A stretch of 64,000 nucleotides of DNA from Gemmatimonadota bacterium. GTDB lineage: Bacteria > Gemmatimonadota > Gemmatimonadetes > Gemmatimonadales > GWC2-71-9. The stretch covers positions 518,791 through 582,790 of the forward strand of contig JADJPD010000006.1 in the NCBI GenBank assembly GCA_016713435.1, given 5' to 3'. Both the position numbers and the translations under genes were made by a program. Of this stretch, positions 45,139-55,358 are shown piece by piece. Numbering within the stretch: the stretch's first letter is position 1; every line of letters begins with the position of its first letter. Below the pieces are notes generated by a model, which saw only the letters and a program-made list of their open reading frames with translations, was not told where the DNA came from and made no database searches.

Positions 45139-45512
45139 GTGAGTACCCGGTCCCTTCGCGCCCTCCGCTTCGGGTTCGCCGTCCTGCTGGCGGCGGCACA
45201 GCCCTGGTTTGCCACCTACACCTGCTGTCCGCCGAGTGAGGCGGTACTCCCGGGTGTGTGCGCGCATGCGCGAGGCGGCCATGAGGGGCACGAGTCCGGG
45301 TCGGCTCCGCCCCCGACGGCCACCACAAGGGTCCCTGCATCCACTGCTGCAGTGCTCCGGGCGGCGTAGTCGCCTCGCCGCGGTTCGATGCGCAGGCGTT
45401 GTTCGTCGCACTGGTGGCGATCGTTCGCGTCGTGCCCCGGCCACAGGGCCCGGGCCCCCTCCTCAGCCATCACCTTCTTCCCTTCGCCACGGCACCTCCC
45501 GCCGGCGCGTGA
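45139..45512 (+). CDS. DUF2946-like Cys/His-rich exported protein (one frameshift)
   Basis: About 124 residues. A hydrophobic N-terminus (FGFAVLLAAAQPWF) leads into YTCCPPSE and, after a lost base in the C run at 45310-45314, DGHHKGPCIHCCSAPGG. A second hydrophobic stretch (FVALVAIVRVV) follows. The His/Cys-rich loop is typical of DUF2946-type proteins that stand next to TonB-dependent copper receptors, as here. The role is probably copper binding outside the cytoplasm. Confidence 0.6.
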
Positions 45513-45578
45513 CGTTCCCCGGCCACCCCACCCGGGGTGCGCCCTCACGTGACCGCAGTCCTTTCCCGGGAGTGTTCC

Positions 45579-47806
45579 ATGCGCTGGACGACCTTCCGCC
45601 ACGCCGCCCTGGCGCTGGCGGGTCTGTGATTGCCGCCGGCTTCCCCTCGCCGCTCAGGCGGAGGGGCACACCGTCAGCGGCGTCATTCGTGATTCCCTCA
45701 CTGGGGTGCCGGTGGCTGGCGCCGAGGTCACCGCAGGCCTGACCCGAGTGGTCACCGATGCGACGGGTCGGTTCCGGCTCGTGGTCGGCAGTGACAGCAC
45801 GGCGATCGTGATCCGCCGGATGGGCTATGCACCGCGCCGCCTGGCGGCCGGCCGGGTGGGTCAGGTCACCCTGCTCGCCCCCGAGCCGGTGCTGCTGACC
45901 ACGCTGACCAGCACGGCCGTGGAACCGGTGAGCATCGCGAGCGGTACGGCCCTCGGCCTGACGAGTATCGGGGAAGAGGCCCTGGCGCCCCGCGGGGAGG
46001 TGAGTCTCGCGAGCGCCCTCGCGGTCGAGGGCGTCTCCTCGCAGCAGCCCGGGACCTGGGGCGGCAAGGCCTTCGTGCGGGGGCTGGGAGGGGAGCGGGT
46101 GACGGTGCTGCTCGATGGGGACCGGGTCAATCGTGCCTGCAACTTCGGGATGGATGGGAGCCTGGCCACCATCCAGCCGGGCACCGTCGAGCGGGTGGAA
46201 GTCCTCGCGGGGCCCGGGTCCGTGCTCTACAGGTCCGGGAACCTCGGCGGCGTGATCAACGTGGTCACCCGCGGCAGTGACGAGGACCGTGCCACCGGCG
46301 GGGAACTTCGCGCTGGAGCCTCCTCCGCCGTTCCCGGGGGTACGTTAGGCGGATCGTGGTTCTGGAATCACGACGCCCTGAGGGTGGCGCTCGCCGCGGA
46401 TGGTGCCGCCTACGGTGATTACTCCACCCCGGACGGCACCGTGGACCGCTCGGGCTACCGGGATGTCACCCTCGACGGCCGGGTGGCCGCCTGCCGTCGG
46501 CCACCCACCGGGTGGGCTCCACGTGCAGCGCTATACGCCAGCCCGCGACATCGGGTACCCCGCCATGATGGGCACCTCGATTCCCGCCGAGGACCGGCTG
46601 CTCACCGCGCTCGAATTCGGCTACCAGGGGCGGCGCGGCATCGTGGATGGCGCCTCGGCCAAGGTGTACCGTCAGGGGCTGGACCACGACATGCGCATGG
46701 CGATGACCATGACCGGCATGAACAACATGCCGATGACCACCCGCACGGCGGCCCGGACCCACTCGGTGACCTACGGCGGCCGTGGCCAGCTCCGGCTGGT
46801 GCCGTCCTCCGCCCTCCGGGTGGATGCCGGCGCCGAACTTACGCAGTGGAACGCGGACGGCACCCGCTGGATCACCAAGGGCGCCAACACCCCGGCCCCG
46901 ACGCTCCTCACCTTCCAGAGCTGGCCCGACGTGCGCGTCCTCGACATCGGCGCCTTTGCACAGGGGGAACTTCGGGTCTCGTCGGCCGTGTCGGTGAACG
47001 GTGGTGCGCGGCTCGACCGCATCGTCAATCGCGCGGACGGTGGCCTGACCACGCACGACTGGGTGCCCACCGGCAACGTGGGGCTTCGGCTCTTCCCGTT
47101 CGAGGGCGTGGTGGTCCGCACCAGCCTCGGCTACGGCTATCGCCTGCCCGACCCGACGGAGCTCTACGGCATCGCGCCGAGACCGGATGGGTTCCTGTAC
47201 ATCGGCCGCGCCGGGCTCGGCACCGAGACCAACCGGAACCTCGAACTCGCCGTGGGATACGCCACCGGGCCGCTCGACGCCGGGGTCACCGTCTACCGCA
47301 ATGAAGCCACGACCTGATCACCCCGGTGCTCCTCGCCGACTCGATGATCTCCGGCTACGAAGGTCCGCCAGTACACCAACCTGACGCGAGCCCGGATCGA
47401 CGGGATCACCGGACGGCTCGGCCTGGCGCTCCCAGGCGGCTTCGGCCTGCACGGTGTGGCCAGCTACACCCGGGGCGAGAACCGGAGCACCGGCGCCCCG
47501 CTCGCCACCATTCCGCCCGTGGAGGGGACCGCCAGCCTGCGCTACACCCGCGCCCGGCTGCTGCAGTGGGCCGAGGTCGAGGTGCAGGGGACGGCCCGGC
47601 AGGACCGCCCGGCCACCACCGCAGGCGAAGTGGCGACGCCGGGATTCGTGGTGGTCAATGCGCGGTTGATGGTCTCGCTGGCCCGCACCGACCTCACCAT
47701 CGGCGTGGACAACATCGGTGATCGCGCGTATCGCCGGCACCTCGATCCGCTGCTCCTCAGGCGGCCGGGGCGGAACCTCTACCTCCGGGTTCGGCGCGGC
47801 TTGTGA
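45579..47806 (+). CDS. TonB-dependent receptor, probable copper receptor (several frameshifts)
   Basis: About 745 residues when joined. Signal peptide (FRHAALALAG), a carboxypeptidase-like regulatory domain (GHTVSGVIRDSLTGVPVAGAE), a plug domain (EVSLASALAVEGVSSQQPG, GPGSVLYRSGNLGGVINV) and a barrel ending in GRNLYLRVRRGL. The loop HDMRMAMTMTGMNNMPMTT is Met-rich, as in OprC/NosA-type copper receptors. The frame changes at about 45627, 45643, 46485, 47310 and 47365; homology runs through every change, so these are probably sequencing errors. It follows the DUF2946-like gene, and a terminator follows. Confidence 0.78.
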
Positions 47807-47816
47807 GCGTCTCGCA

Positions 47817-47849
47817 CCTGCCACCCCGGGCGTGCCCCGGGGTGGCAGG
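47817..47849. terminator. Hairpin terminator after the TonB receptor
   Basis: An 11-base perfect stem (47817-47827 with 47839-47849) is extended by GGG/CCC around a CGTGC loop. No T run follows. Confidence 0.68.
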
Positions 47850-47865
47850 GCTGCATTCGACAGGC

Positions 47866-47898
47866 TTCACGGTCCGTTCACGCGTGTCGTCCGATCTT
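47866..47898 (+). promoter_or_regulatory. Pho-box-like direct repeat with -10 box (site 3)
   Basis: TTCA (47866) and TTCA (47877) are 11 bases apart; GATCTT (47893-47898) lies 12 bases on. The start would fall near the ATG at 47907. Confidence 0.5.
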
Positions 47899-47906
47899 AC
47901 CAGTCC

Positions 47907-49127
47907 ATGAGCCAGCACCCGCCGCGTCCGCTCGGCGCGCCCCCCGCCGCCCCCGCGGTCGAGATGACGGGCGCCGCCGAGGCCCTCGAGCTCCCCGACA
48001 TTCCTGCGCCCGCCACGCTGCCGGTCTTCCGGGACGGCGCCGCCCGGGGCAGCGCGAACCCGGCGGCTCCATTCCTGCCGGCCGGCCGCGTCGACCTCGT
48101 CACGCTGCGCCGACAGGCGGCCCGGGTCGACGCCAGCCCGCTCCTCACCCAGCTGCTCGAGGCCATGCCGGGGGCGGCGTGTGTCATCAACGCGCAGCGC
48201 CAGATCATCGCCGCCAACCGGCAGCTGCTGTTCACCATCGGGGTCCCGGCGCTGAGCCACGCGCTCGGGCAGCGGCCGGGTGAGGCCCTGGCGTGCGTCC
48301 GCTCGCACGCGCCGCCGGACGGGTGCGGCACCACCGCCTGGTGCGCCACCTGCGGCGTGGCGCAGGCGCTCAAGACCGCCTCCACGGAGCGCCGCACCGT
48401 CACCGGGGAATGCCGCGTCACCGTGGCGCGGGATGGCCGCACCTCCCTCGACCTCGAGGCCACCGTCACCCCGCTCGAGTTCGAGGGGGAACTCCTCACC
48501 GTGCTCTCGCTCCGCGACCTCTCCGGCGAGAAGCGGCGCGACGTGCTGGAGCGGGTCTTCTTCCACGACGTGCTGAACACCGCCGGCGGCATCCACGGCC
48601 TGGCCCGCCTGACCGCGGATCCCGAGACGGCCGCCGATTTCCCCGAGGCCCCGGTCACCCTGGCGCGGCTTGCCGCCCAGCTGGTCGAGGAGATCGAGCT
48701 GCAGCGCGCCCTCCGCGCGGCCGAGCGCGGCGCCTACCAGCCGAGCCTCGTCCTCACCGATGTGCGTGGCCTGCTCGAGGACGTGGCCATGCTCTACCGT
48801 GCCCACGACGTGGCTCGACGGCGCACGGTGGTGGTGGAGCCGGGGGAGCCGGTCGCCTGGGTCACCGATCCCGTGATCCTGCGACGCGTGCTCGGCAACC
48901 TGGTGAAGAACGCGCTCGAGGCCAGCCCCCGGGGCGGCACCGTCACCCTCTCGGCCACACGCACCGAGGCCGCCCTCGAACTGCGCGTCCACAACGCCGG
49001 GGTGATGCCTCCCGAGGTGCAGGCGCAGGTCTTCCAGCGCAGCTTCAGCACCAAGGGCGGCGTTCCCCCGGATGCACGGCGGCCGGAGCCCGAGGGCCCC
49101 GGCCGCCGGCATGGCCCTGACCGTGCG
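47907..49127 (+). CDS. PAS sensor histidine kinase, C-terminus missing
   Basis: A PAS domain (LEAMPGAACVINAQRQIIAAN) carries a Cys motif, DGCGTTAWCATCG, seen in a subgroup of cytoplasmic kinases. The H-box is VFFHDVLNTAGGIHGL (phospho-His). The ATP domain has the N-box LGNLVKNALEASPRGGT and VFQRSFSTKG, but the G2 box and everything after about 49060 is absent; the next bases match no kinase frame. ATG 47907 has no Shine-Dalgarno, in line with a leaderless start. No membrane helix is seen. The end given is only where the convergent gene begins. Either a truncation or an assembly join. Confidence 0.72.
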
Positions 49128-50969
49128 TCACGGCGAGATCGGGCCGAGCGAGGTCACCGTGTAATGCAGCGTGGCCACGCACCCGTTGACGCCGATGGCG
49201 AGCGTCCGGTCGCCGGTGGCGATGTTCGGGTAATCCTCCTTGCGGTCGAAGCTGGCGATCAGGTCGTCCGAGCCGACGGGGTCGTAATCCCAGACCTCGC
49301 CGCGGATCCGGATTCCAGGCGAGCGGGTGACCGACGCGCTGCGCTGCCCGGTGAGGCTGAGCGGCCGGGTGTAGCCGTTGCCCACCCCGATGTAGCTCGA
49401 CGCGGGGAGCTCCTCGAGCGCCTCGGTGTCGTCCTCGAGGGTGAGAGCGGAACCAGTAGTACGTCGATCGCGCCCTCGCCCAGCCCCGACGCGCAGTTCA
49501 TGTTGTTGCGGTCCACGGCTGTCACGGCCACGCTGTAGACCTCGCCCACCTGGCTCAGCGGGCGGGTGGTGATGGCGATGTGCGCGGCGTCGCCCGAGCT
49601 CACGGTCACCTCGCGCGTCTCCACCGTCCAGGTGGAGTCAGAGTGCCTTCGCCGGCGTCGCGGAACACGGTCACGGTGTAGCCGCCCTTCGGCAGGTCCC
49701 TGTAGAGCTGGTCGCCGAGGTCGGGGCCTTCGTTGGTGCCGGCGGCGCCCTTGAGCGTCACCAGCGCGTCGTTGGGGCTCATGTTGACGTCGATGGCGCC
49801 GGTCATCGGGAGCGCGGTGCACTCCTTCACGTTGTACGACGTGGTCTCGGACACCTTGGCGAGGCTGTTGTCGCCCAGGTTCCGGACGGTGTAGCTGATG
49901 GGCCGGGCGCTCGTCAGGGCGGCGTCCTCGCTGAAGTAGTCGCGCAGGTTGCCGCTCTGGATCAGGGCGATGGCGTTCTTCCCCTCGCCGCCGACCGTCA
50001 CCACGTGGATGCTGCTCCGCTGCAGCACCTGCAGCAGCTCCACGTCCACGCTGCCGCTGGCGATGCTGCCGTAGCTCGCCGAGAGGGCGGCACGGATGCG
50101 GTCGTAGCTCTCGCTCGAGGTCACGGTGAAGTCGAGGATGCGGCCGTACACCACGTTGGCCCCGTACACCGGGATGTTGTCCGGCCCGATGGCGCCGCGG
50201 TCGATCATCTCGTTGAGCCGGTCCAGCGTGAAGTCCCGGTTGAACACCTCGGTAAGCCCGCCCGGCAGCACCATGGAGACGGTGAACATCCGCTGCACGA
50301 AGTGCGCGGTGACCGTCCGCTCGTTGGTGCCGCGGCTGGCATCCAGCATGGCGCGCGCGGAGAAGCTGAAGAAGCGGGCGGAGAGCCCCATCTTGAGAGC
50401 CGCCTGGCTCACCCCGTAGGTGTTCTCCTGCGAGAAGGAGATGCTGCTGCCAAGCCTTGTTGCCCTCGTCGGTGGCGGCCTGGATCAGCTCCCCACGGCG
50501 CAGTTCACGGTGGCCAGGGTCGGGTTGCGGATGGCGCGCGAGTTCTGGTTGGCCGGCAGGTCGATCGAGATCGTCACCGGGCTCCGCTCCCGGATGGCCA
50601 GCTCGCGGAGCGACCGATGCCCTGCTTGTAGCCCTTCCTCCAGCAGCGCCCCCACCCACAGGATGTTGGCGTCCGGGTCGAGCGTCACCACCCGGTCGGG
50701 GGTCCGCGTCAGGTCGTACGGCGTCTCGACGCAGGCGTACTCCACGCCCTCGGCGAGGGCGGTAGAACCTGGACGGCGCCGTGGCCTCCTCGCTGTCCAC
50801 CGCCGCCGGGGCTGAACTCATCCCAGGGGGGCAGCTCGGTGACGTAGGCGTCGACGTCCTCGGCGGGCGGGTTGTTGGGCCCGCCGTCGCTGCAGGCCCC
50901 GATCGGGATGGCGAGCAGCCCCCCGAGCAGGACGACCGGCAGCCAACGACGTGGGATAGGGGACGGCAT
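49128..50969 (-). CDS. Lipoprotein of the thiol-activated (cholesterol-dependent) cytolysin family (many frameshifts)
   Basis: ATG 50969 (GAGG upstream) begins a lipoprotein signal (LLAIPIGAC, lipobox IGAC). Then come ACVETPYDLTRTPDRVV, LWVGALLEEGLQAG and PVTISIDLP as in domain 1/2 of these toxins, SISFSQENTYGVSQAALK, FVQRMFTVSMVLP, NVVYGRILDFTVTSSESYD (matching the NVAYGR...ETTSSS stretch of perfringolysin), VVTVGGEGKNAI and RPISYTVRNLGDNSLAKV (PISYT...KDNSVA). The Trp-rich undecapeptide and usual domain 4 are absent. Instead there is a PEGA-like module (IDVNMSPNDALVTLKG) and a beta-rich end. At least six frame changes occur between 49400 and 50820, probably sequencing errors. Target and lytic activity are unknown. 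Confidence 0.78.
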
Positions 50970-51306
50970 GGGGACCTCGGGGGTGCGGGAGGCCCGGAAG
51001 GCCGAGCGGCAGGACCCGGAGCCGCTCGGGCCTCCAGGCACGCCCAAGGTAGCACCGGGGCGCTGAAGCGCGGTTGAAGCCCCGGTGACATTATGCCTTA
51101 CAATAATGGCGGGGAGGCCAGGAGGGCCTGGCGCGGTGCCGCATCCTGCATGGCCCACTCCCGGGCGTGGCGCACGGTGCCCGGAATGCCGCCCGCGCAT
51201 GAAGCCGGCGATAGGGACCCGGGCCGCCGGGGTTGCCGCGGGAGCCGGTGCGCTGCAAAATGAGGCTGACGGATGGATCGGCCATTGTCCCGCTCCCCGG
51301 GCCCGC
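50970..51306. other. Intergenic region between cytolysin-family and STAS-like genes
   Basis: Divergent control region. It contains Pho-box-like site 4 for the cytolysin-family gene and, on the plus strand, a weak sigma70-like pair TTGAAG (51074) and TACAAT (51099) with a long 19-base spacer. The rest is open in the STAS frame but looks non-coding (Pro/Arg/Gly-rich). Confidence 0.4.
51046..51078 (-). promoter_or_regulatory. Pho-box-like direct repeat with -10 box (site 4)
   Basis: On the minus strand TTCA (51078-51075) and TTCA (51067-51064) are 11 bases apart; TACCTT (51051-51046) lies 12 bases on. It faces the cytolysin-family gene. Confidence 0.5.
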
Positions 51307-51876
51307 ATGCCCATCGACATCACGCTGGACCACGAGCGCCGGCTGCTGGTCGCCACCTGGCGCGGGCGGATCACGGCGCCGGAGCTCGCCGAGCACTGGG
51401 CCCGGCTCGTCACGGAGGAGGCACTGGCGTTGGGGCGGAGCCTGGTGGACCTGCGGGGGGCGGACCTGGCCTTCACGGGGGTGGAGCTGTCGGAGGTGCT
51501 GCGGACCGTGGTGGCGCCGCAGCTCGCGGGGCGGGGGGGGGCGGCGGCGCTGCTGGTGGCCACCCCCACGCAGTACGGCCAGGCCCGGCAGTTCGAGGCC
51601 TACGCCGAGGAGGTGAGCCGCACGCAGATCTTCCATGATGAGTCGGCGGCGCTGGCCTGGCTGCTGGCACAGCCCCAGCAGGACCTGGGCGGGGGGCGCG
51701 CCCTAGCCGGAGAGCAGGCGGCTCCCCCCCGCGCCGTCCACTCCTCCCGCAAGGCCACTGCCGGGTCCATGCGGGCGGCGCGCCAGGCCGGCACCGCCCC
51801 GGCCGCCAGGGTGACGACGAGGACCAGCCCGGTGGCGATCGCGAGGGTGCCTGTGTCCGCCGGCGTAAGGCCGTAG
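51307..51876 (+). CDS. STAS/SpoIIAA-like protein
   Basis: The first about 125 residues form a small alpha/beta domain: ITLDHERRLLVATWRGRIT, LVDLRGADLAFTG, AALLVATPTQYGQARQFEAY and TQIFHDESAALAWL. This is the SpoIIAA-like/STAS layout, as in the paralogue at 54939. The open frame runs on to 51876, overlapping the convergent permease gene; an indel in the G6 run near 51691 would end it at TAG 51704-51706, which is more likely. Function unknown. Confidence 0.6.
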   Translation: MPIDITLDHERRLLVATWRGRITAPELAEHWARLVTEEALALGRSLVDLRGADLAFTGVELSEVLRTVVAPQLAGRGGAAALLVATPTQYGQARQFEAYAEEVSRTQIFHDESAALAWLLAQPQQDLGGGRALAGEQAAPPRAVHSSRKATAGSMRAARQAGTAPAARVTTRTSPVAIARVPVSAGVRP

Positions 51877-54421
51877 AGGAATGTCCGTACCAGGTGCCCG
51901 CAGGCGAGTGCTCCCGCCATCCCGAGGACCAGGCCTCCCAGCACCAGCCGCCCCACTTCCGCCACGATCATCCCCACCACCCGCCCGCGCGCGGCGCCGA
52001 GCGCCAGCCGGATCCCGATCTCGTTGCGGCGCCGGGCCACGTTGTAGGCCATGAGCCCGTAGAGGCCCACCAGCGCCAGCAGCAGCGCCAGCCCGCCGAA
52101 GAAGCTCGACAGCAGCGCGAGCAGCCGCTCGCGCGCCAGCGACCGATCCACCACCTCCTCCACGAGCGATGCCCGGAAGGCAATCCGGGGGTCCACCTCG
52201 GCAACTGCACCCGCCAGCGACGGCAGCAGGGCCATTGGTGGCCCGTCCACCTGCAGGATGTAGCTCACCGACCACGCCGGCTCGCCGGCCTGGCTGTGCG
52301 CCAGGTAGAGCGTGGGTTCCGCCGCCTCACGGAGGTTGCGGTACTTGGCGGTTGCCACGACGCCGACCACGGTCACCGCCTTGCGCGGGCCGGGGCCAAC
52401 CTCGAGCTCGAGGGTGCGGCCCAGCGGCGGCTCGCCCGGGAGGAACTTTGCGGCGAACGCCTCGTTGACGATCACCACGGGCGGGCCGCCCGGCACGTCA
52501 CCAGGCCCGAAGTCGCGGCCGGCCAGCAGGCGGGTGCCGGCGGCGGCGAAGAACCCGTCGCTCACCTGGTTGAACATGCTGACCTTGTCCTCCCAGCGCT
52601 CCGGCTCCGGCTGGCCGGGCCGGCCACCCCGCCGTTCCATCCCATGCCCGACACCGGCAGCACCATCACGGCGCGGCAGGCCGCACGCCCGGCACCTGCC
52701 GCAGGCGCGACACCAGCTCGCGCTCGATGGCCATCCGCCGGGCGTCCGCGAACCCGGCAGTGGAGAGGTCCATGGTGAGCGCCAGGCGCCCGGCCCGCTC
52801 GAAGCCCGGGTCGACCGTGGCCAGGTTCCGGAAGGTGCCGAGGAGCAGCGCCGCGGCCGCCACCAGCACCAGCGACAGCGCCACCTGCGCCAGGGCCAGG
52901 CCTTTCCCCAGCGTGAACCTGGCGGACCCGCCCGGCACGATGCTCCGCCCCCCGGCGCGCATGGCGCCCTGCAGGTCCACCCGCGTGGCGCGCCACGCAG
53001 GGAGCAAGGCCAAAGAGCACGCCCGTCACCACGGCTACTCCGGCAGTGAAGGCCACCAGGCGCTGGTCCAGTGACAGGTCGAGCCACATGATGCCGCCGC
53101 GCGTCCCCAGCATGCGGAGCAGCAGGGCACTGCTCCAGCGAGCAAAGAGCGCCCCGAGCGCGGCGCCGAGCCCGGCGAGCAGCAGGCTCTCCGTGAGCAT
53201 CTGCCGGATGACCCGCCCGCGGCTGGCGCCGAGCGCCAGCCGCATCGCCACCTCGTGGCGGCGCGAGGCCCCGCGCGCCAGCAGCAGGTTGGCCACGTTG
53301 GCGCAGGCAATGAGCAGAACCAGCGCGACCACCCCGAGCAGCATGAGGAGGGCGGGCCGGTAGGTGAGGCGAACTTCCGAGACGCCGGTGGCGGCGGGGG
53401 ACGCTGCCAGGCGCGTGGCAAGGAACTGGCGCTAATTCTCGGCGTCCCAGTCACCGGGCACGCTGGCCTCGAAGACCGCGGGGGAAATGGTCGCCAGCCG
53501 CGCGCTCACTGCTTCCGGGGTGAGGCCCGCGTGCGGGCGCCCAGATGGTGAGCCACCAGTTGGCCCGCACGTCAGGCGTGCTGTTGCTTCCCTGGACCAC
53601 CGCCTCCTCGCAGAGCGGCAGGTAGACGTCGATCTGGCGCCCTACCTCCACCCCGAAGAAGCCGCGCTGGGCCACGCCCACGACCTCGAAGGGGTGCCCG
53701 TTGACCGGGAGCGACCGGCCCACTGCGTCGGGGCTCCCGCCGAACTCGCGCTGCCAGAATCCGTGGCCCAGCACGGCCACGGGCGGGCAGCCGCGATGGT
53801 CGTCCTCGCCAGTGAGGAGCCGGCCCGCCGCCGGCCGCAGGCCGAGCGTCGGGAAGAAGTCGCCTCCCACGTAGGCCCCCGCGGCGAAGCGGGCCGGGCC
53901 GCCGCTCGCGAGGTTGATGGAGGTGGTGCCGACGGCAAACACGCCGCTGAAGACGTCCTGCCGCTGTCGCACCGCCTCCCAGATGGGGTTGGTCCACTCG
54001 CCGCCGCCATCCTCCACGCGCACCACTTGCACCAGCTCCTGCGGCGCCTCCACCGGCAGCGACCGGAGCAGCAGGGCGTTGAAGAGCGAGAAGATGGCGC
54101 TGTTGGCGCCGATGCCGAGCGCCAGCGACACCACCACGGTGAGGGTGAACCCGGGCGAGGCCCGGAGCCCGCGCCAGGCATAGCGCAGGTCCTGCGCCAG
54201 CGACTCCAGCCAGCCCACGATCCCCGCCGCGCGGGTCTCCTCCCAGGCCCCTGCAGGTGCCCGAAGCGGAGCCGCGCCTCCCGCTCCGCCGCCGGCCGCG
54301 GCATCCCCTCGGCCGCCAGCCGGTCGGCGAGCTCCGCCACGTGGAAGTCGAGCTCCCGCGCCACGTCGGCCGCGTGCCGCGTGCCCGGCAGGAGGTTCCG
54401 CACCCGTGCCAGCCACCCCAT
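51703..54421 (-). CDS. ADOP/MacB-type permease, FtsX domains (many frameshifts)
   Basis: About 900 residues when joined. N-terminal soluble segment (ARELDFHVAELADRLAAEGM), then QDLRYAWRGLRASPGFTLTVVVSLALGIGANSAIFS, a large periplasmic MacB core domain (GDFFPTLGLRPAAGRLLTGE, VVGVAQRGFFGVEVG), three FtsX helices, a repeated second half (VANLLLARGASRRHEVAMRLALGASRGR) and the end ARMDPAVALREEWTARGG. This is the acidobacterial-type duplicated orphan permease, without its own ATPase. Frames change in at least six places, one in a G8 run near 51724. It starts 17 bases after the PadR gene. Confidence 0.8.
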
Positions 54422-54438
54422 GCCGCCCTCCCCGTGTC

Positions 54439-54773
54439 TCAGGCGAACCGCAGCACGCGGTTGACGCCGGTGGTGAGCCGTTGCCACTGCTCCTGTTCGG
54501 CCGCGAGCTGCTTCCGCCCCACTGCGGTGAGGCTGTAGAAGCGCGCCTCCCGGTTCTTCTCGGTGGTCCCCCATTCCGCCTTCACCCAGCCGGCCTGTTC
54601 CATCCGGTGCAGCGCGGGGTAAAGCGACCCTCCTCTACCCGGAGCAGGTCGTCGGAGACCCGCTGGATGTGGGAGGTGATGCCGTAGCCGTGCAGCTTCC
54701 CCTGCGCGGCCAGGGTGCGCAGGACGAGCAGGGCCAGGGTGCCCTGCAGGATGTCGTTCTTCGGGCGGGTCAT
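54439..54773 (-). CDS. PadR family transcriptional regulator (one frameshift)
   Basis: About 111 residues. MTRPKNDILQGTLALLVLRTL and GKLHGYGITSHIQR start the winged helix; after one lost G near 54628, SLYPALHRMEQAGWVKAEWG and the long C-terminal dimer helix ending NRVLRF follow. PadR proteins repress the adjacent operon and their own gene. A perfect palindrome lies upstream (54789-54804), and the ADOP permease follows. Confidence 0.86.
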
Positions 54774-54788
54774 GGGGCGGGCCTCATG

Positions 54789-54804
54789 TAGCTATGCATA
54801 GCTA
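54789..54804. promoter_or_regulatory. Palindromic PadR operator candidate
   Basis: TAGCTATGCATAGCTA is a perfect 16-base palindrome, 16 bases upstream of the PadR start, in an AT-rich island of otherwise GC-rich DNA. Confidence 0.6.
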
Positions 54805-54938
54805 GATAGGTATACGATGACGGGCGCGCCGGGTTTCGGCAAGGCGGGAAAACGTGGCGAGGTGGCCGGATTCCGGGCGGTGTGTGCTCGTCCGCTCCGC
54901 GGGCGCCTCCCTCCGGCAACGGCGGCCGGGAGGGACGC

Positions 54939-55358
54939 ATGGGGCACATCCTGGAGGCGACGGACACGGCGGGGTTGCTCCGGCTCCGCTTCCGGGACCG
55001 GCTGACGTTCGAGGAACTCGTGCGGCTGCCCGCGGGGCTGGCGGGCGGCGCGGGGTGGCCGCCGCGCCAGGGCGTGCTGCTCGACGCGCGGGCCGTCGCG
55101 TATCGGGCGACCGCCGAGGAGGCGTGGACGATCGCCGTGCTGCACGCCTCGTTCGCCTCGCTGTGGCGGGCGCGGGTGGCCTACCTCGTGGCCCCGGACG
55201 ACGGGTTGCCCCTCCGTGAGGCGCTCTCCCGTTTCGTGCCCACCATCCCCGAGCGGCGGCTCCGGGTGTTCCACGAGGGCCCGAGGCCATGGCGTGGCTC
55301 GGGGCCTGACTCGGCCTCAGAGGGTAGGACAGCCACCAGTCCCGCCGTCGCGCCTTGA
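54939..55358 (+). CDS. STAS/SpoIIAA-like protein, paralogue of 51307
   Basis: Follows GGGAGGG. About 120 residues of alpha/beta fold: GLLRLRFRDRLTFEELVRL, GVLLDARAVAYRATAEE, RVAYLVAPDDGLPLREAL, RLRVFHEG. It is the same type as the protein at 51307 (compare TQIFHDESAALAWL). The open frame runs to 55358, but a missing base near 55281 would give HEGPEAMAWLGA and a stop at 55307-55309, which also avoids overlap with the convergent gene. Confidence 0.6.
   Translation: MGHILEATDTAGLLRLRFRDRLTFEELVRLPAGLAGGAGWPPRQGVLLDARAVAYRATAEEAWTIAVLHASFASLWRARVAYLVAPDDGLPLREALSRFVPTIPERRLRVFHEGPRPWRGSGPDSASEGRTATSPAVAP

Noticed and set aside
45579..47806. TonB receptor called a decayed pseudogene
   Set aside because: All frame changes are single-base, homology is continuous, and neighbouring genes share the same defect pattern, so sequencing error is more likely.
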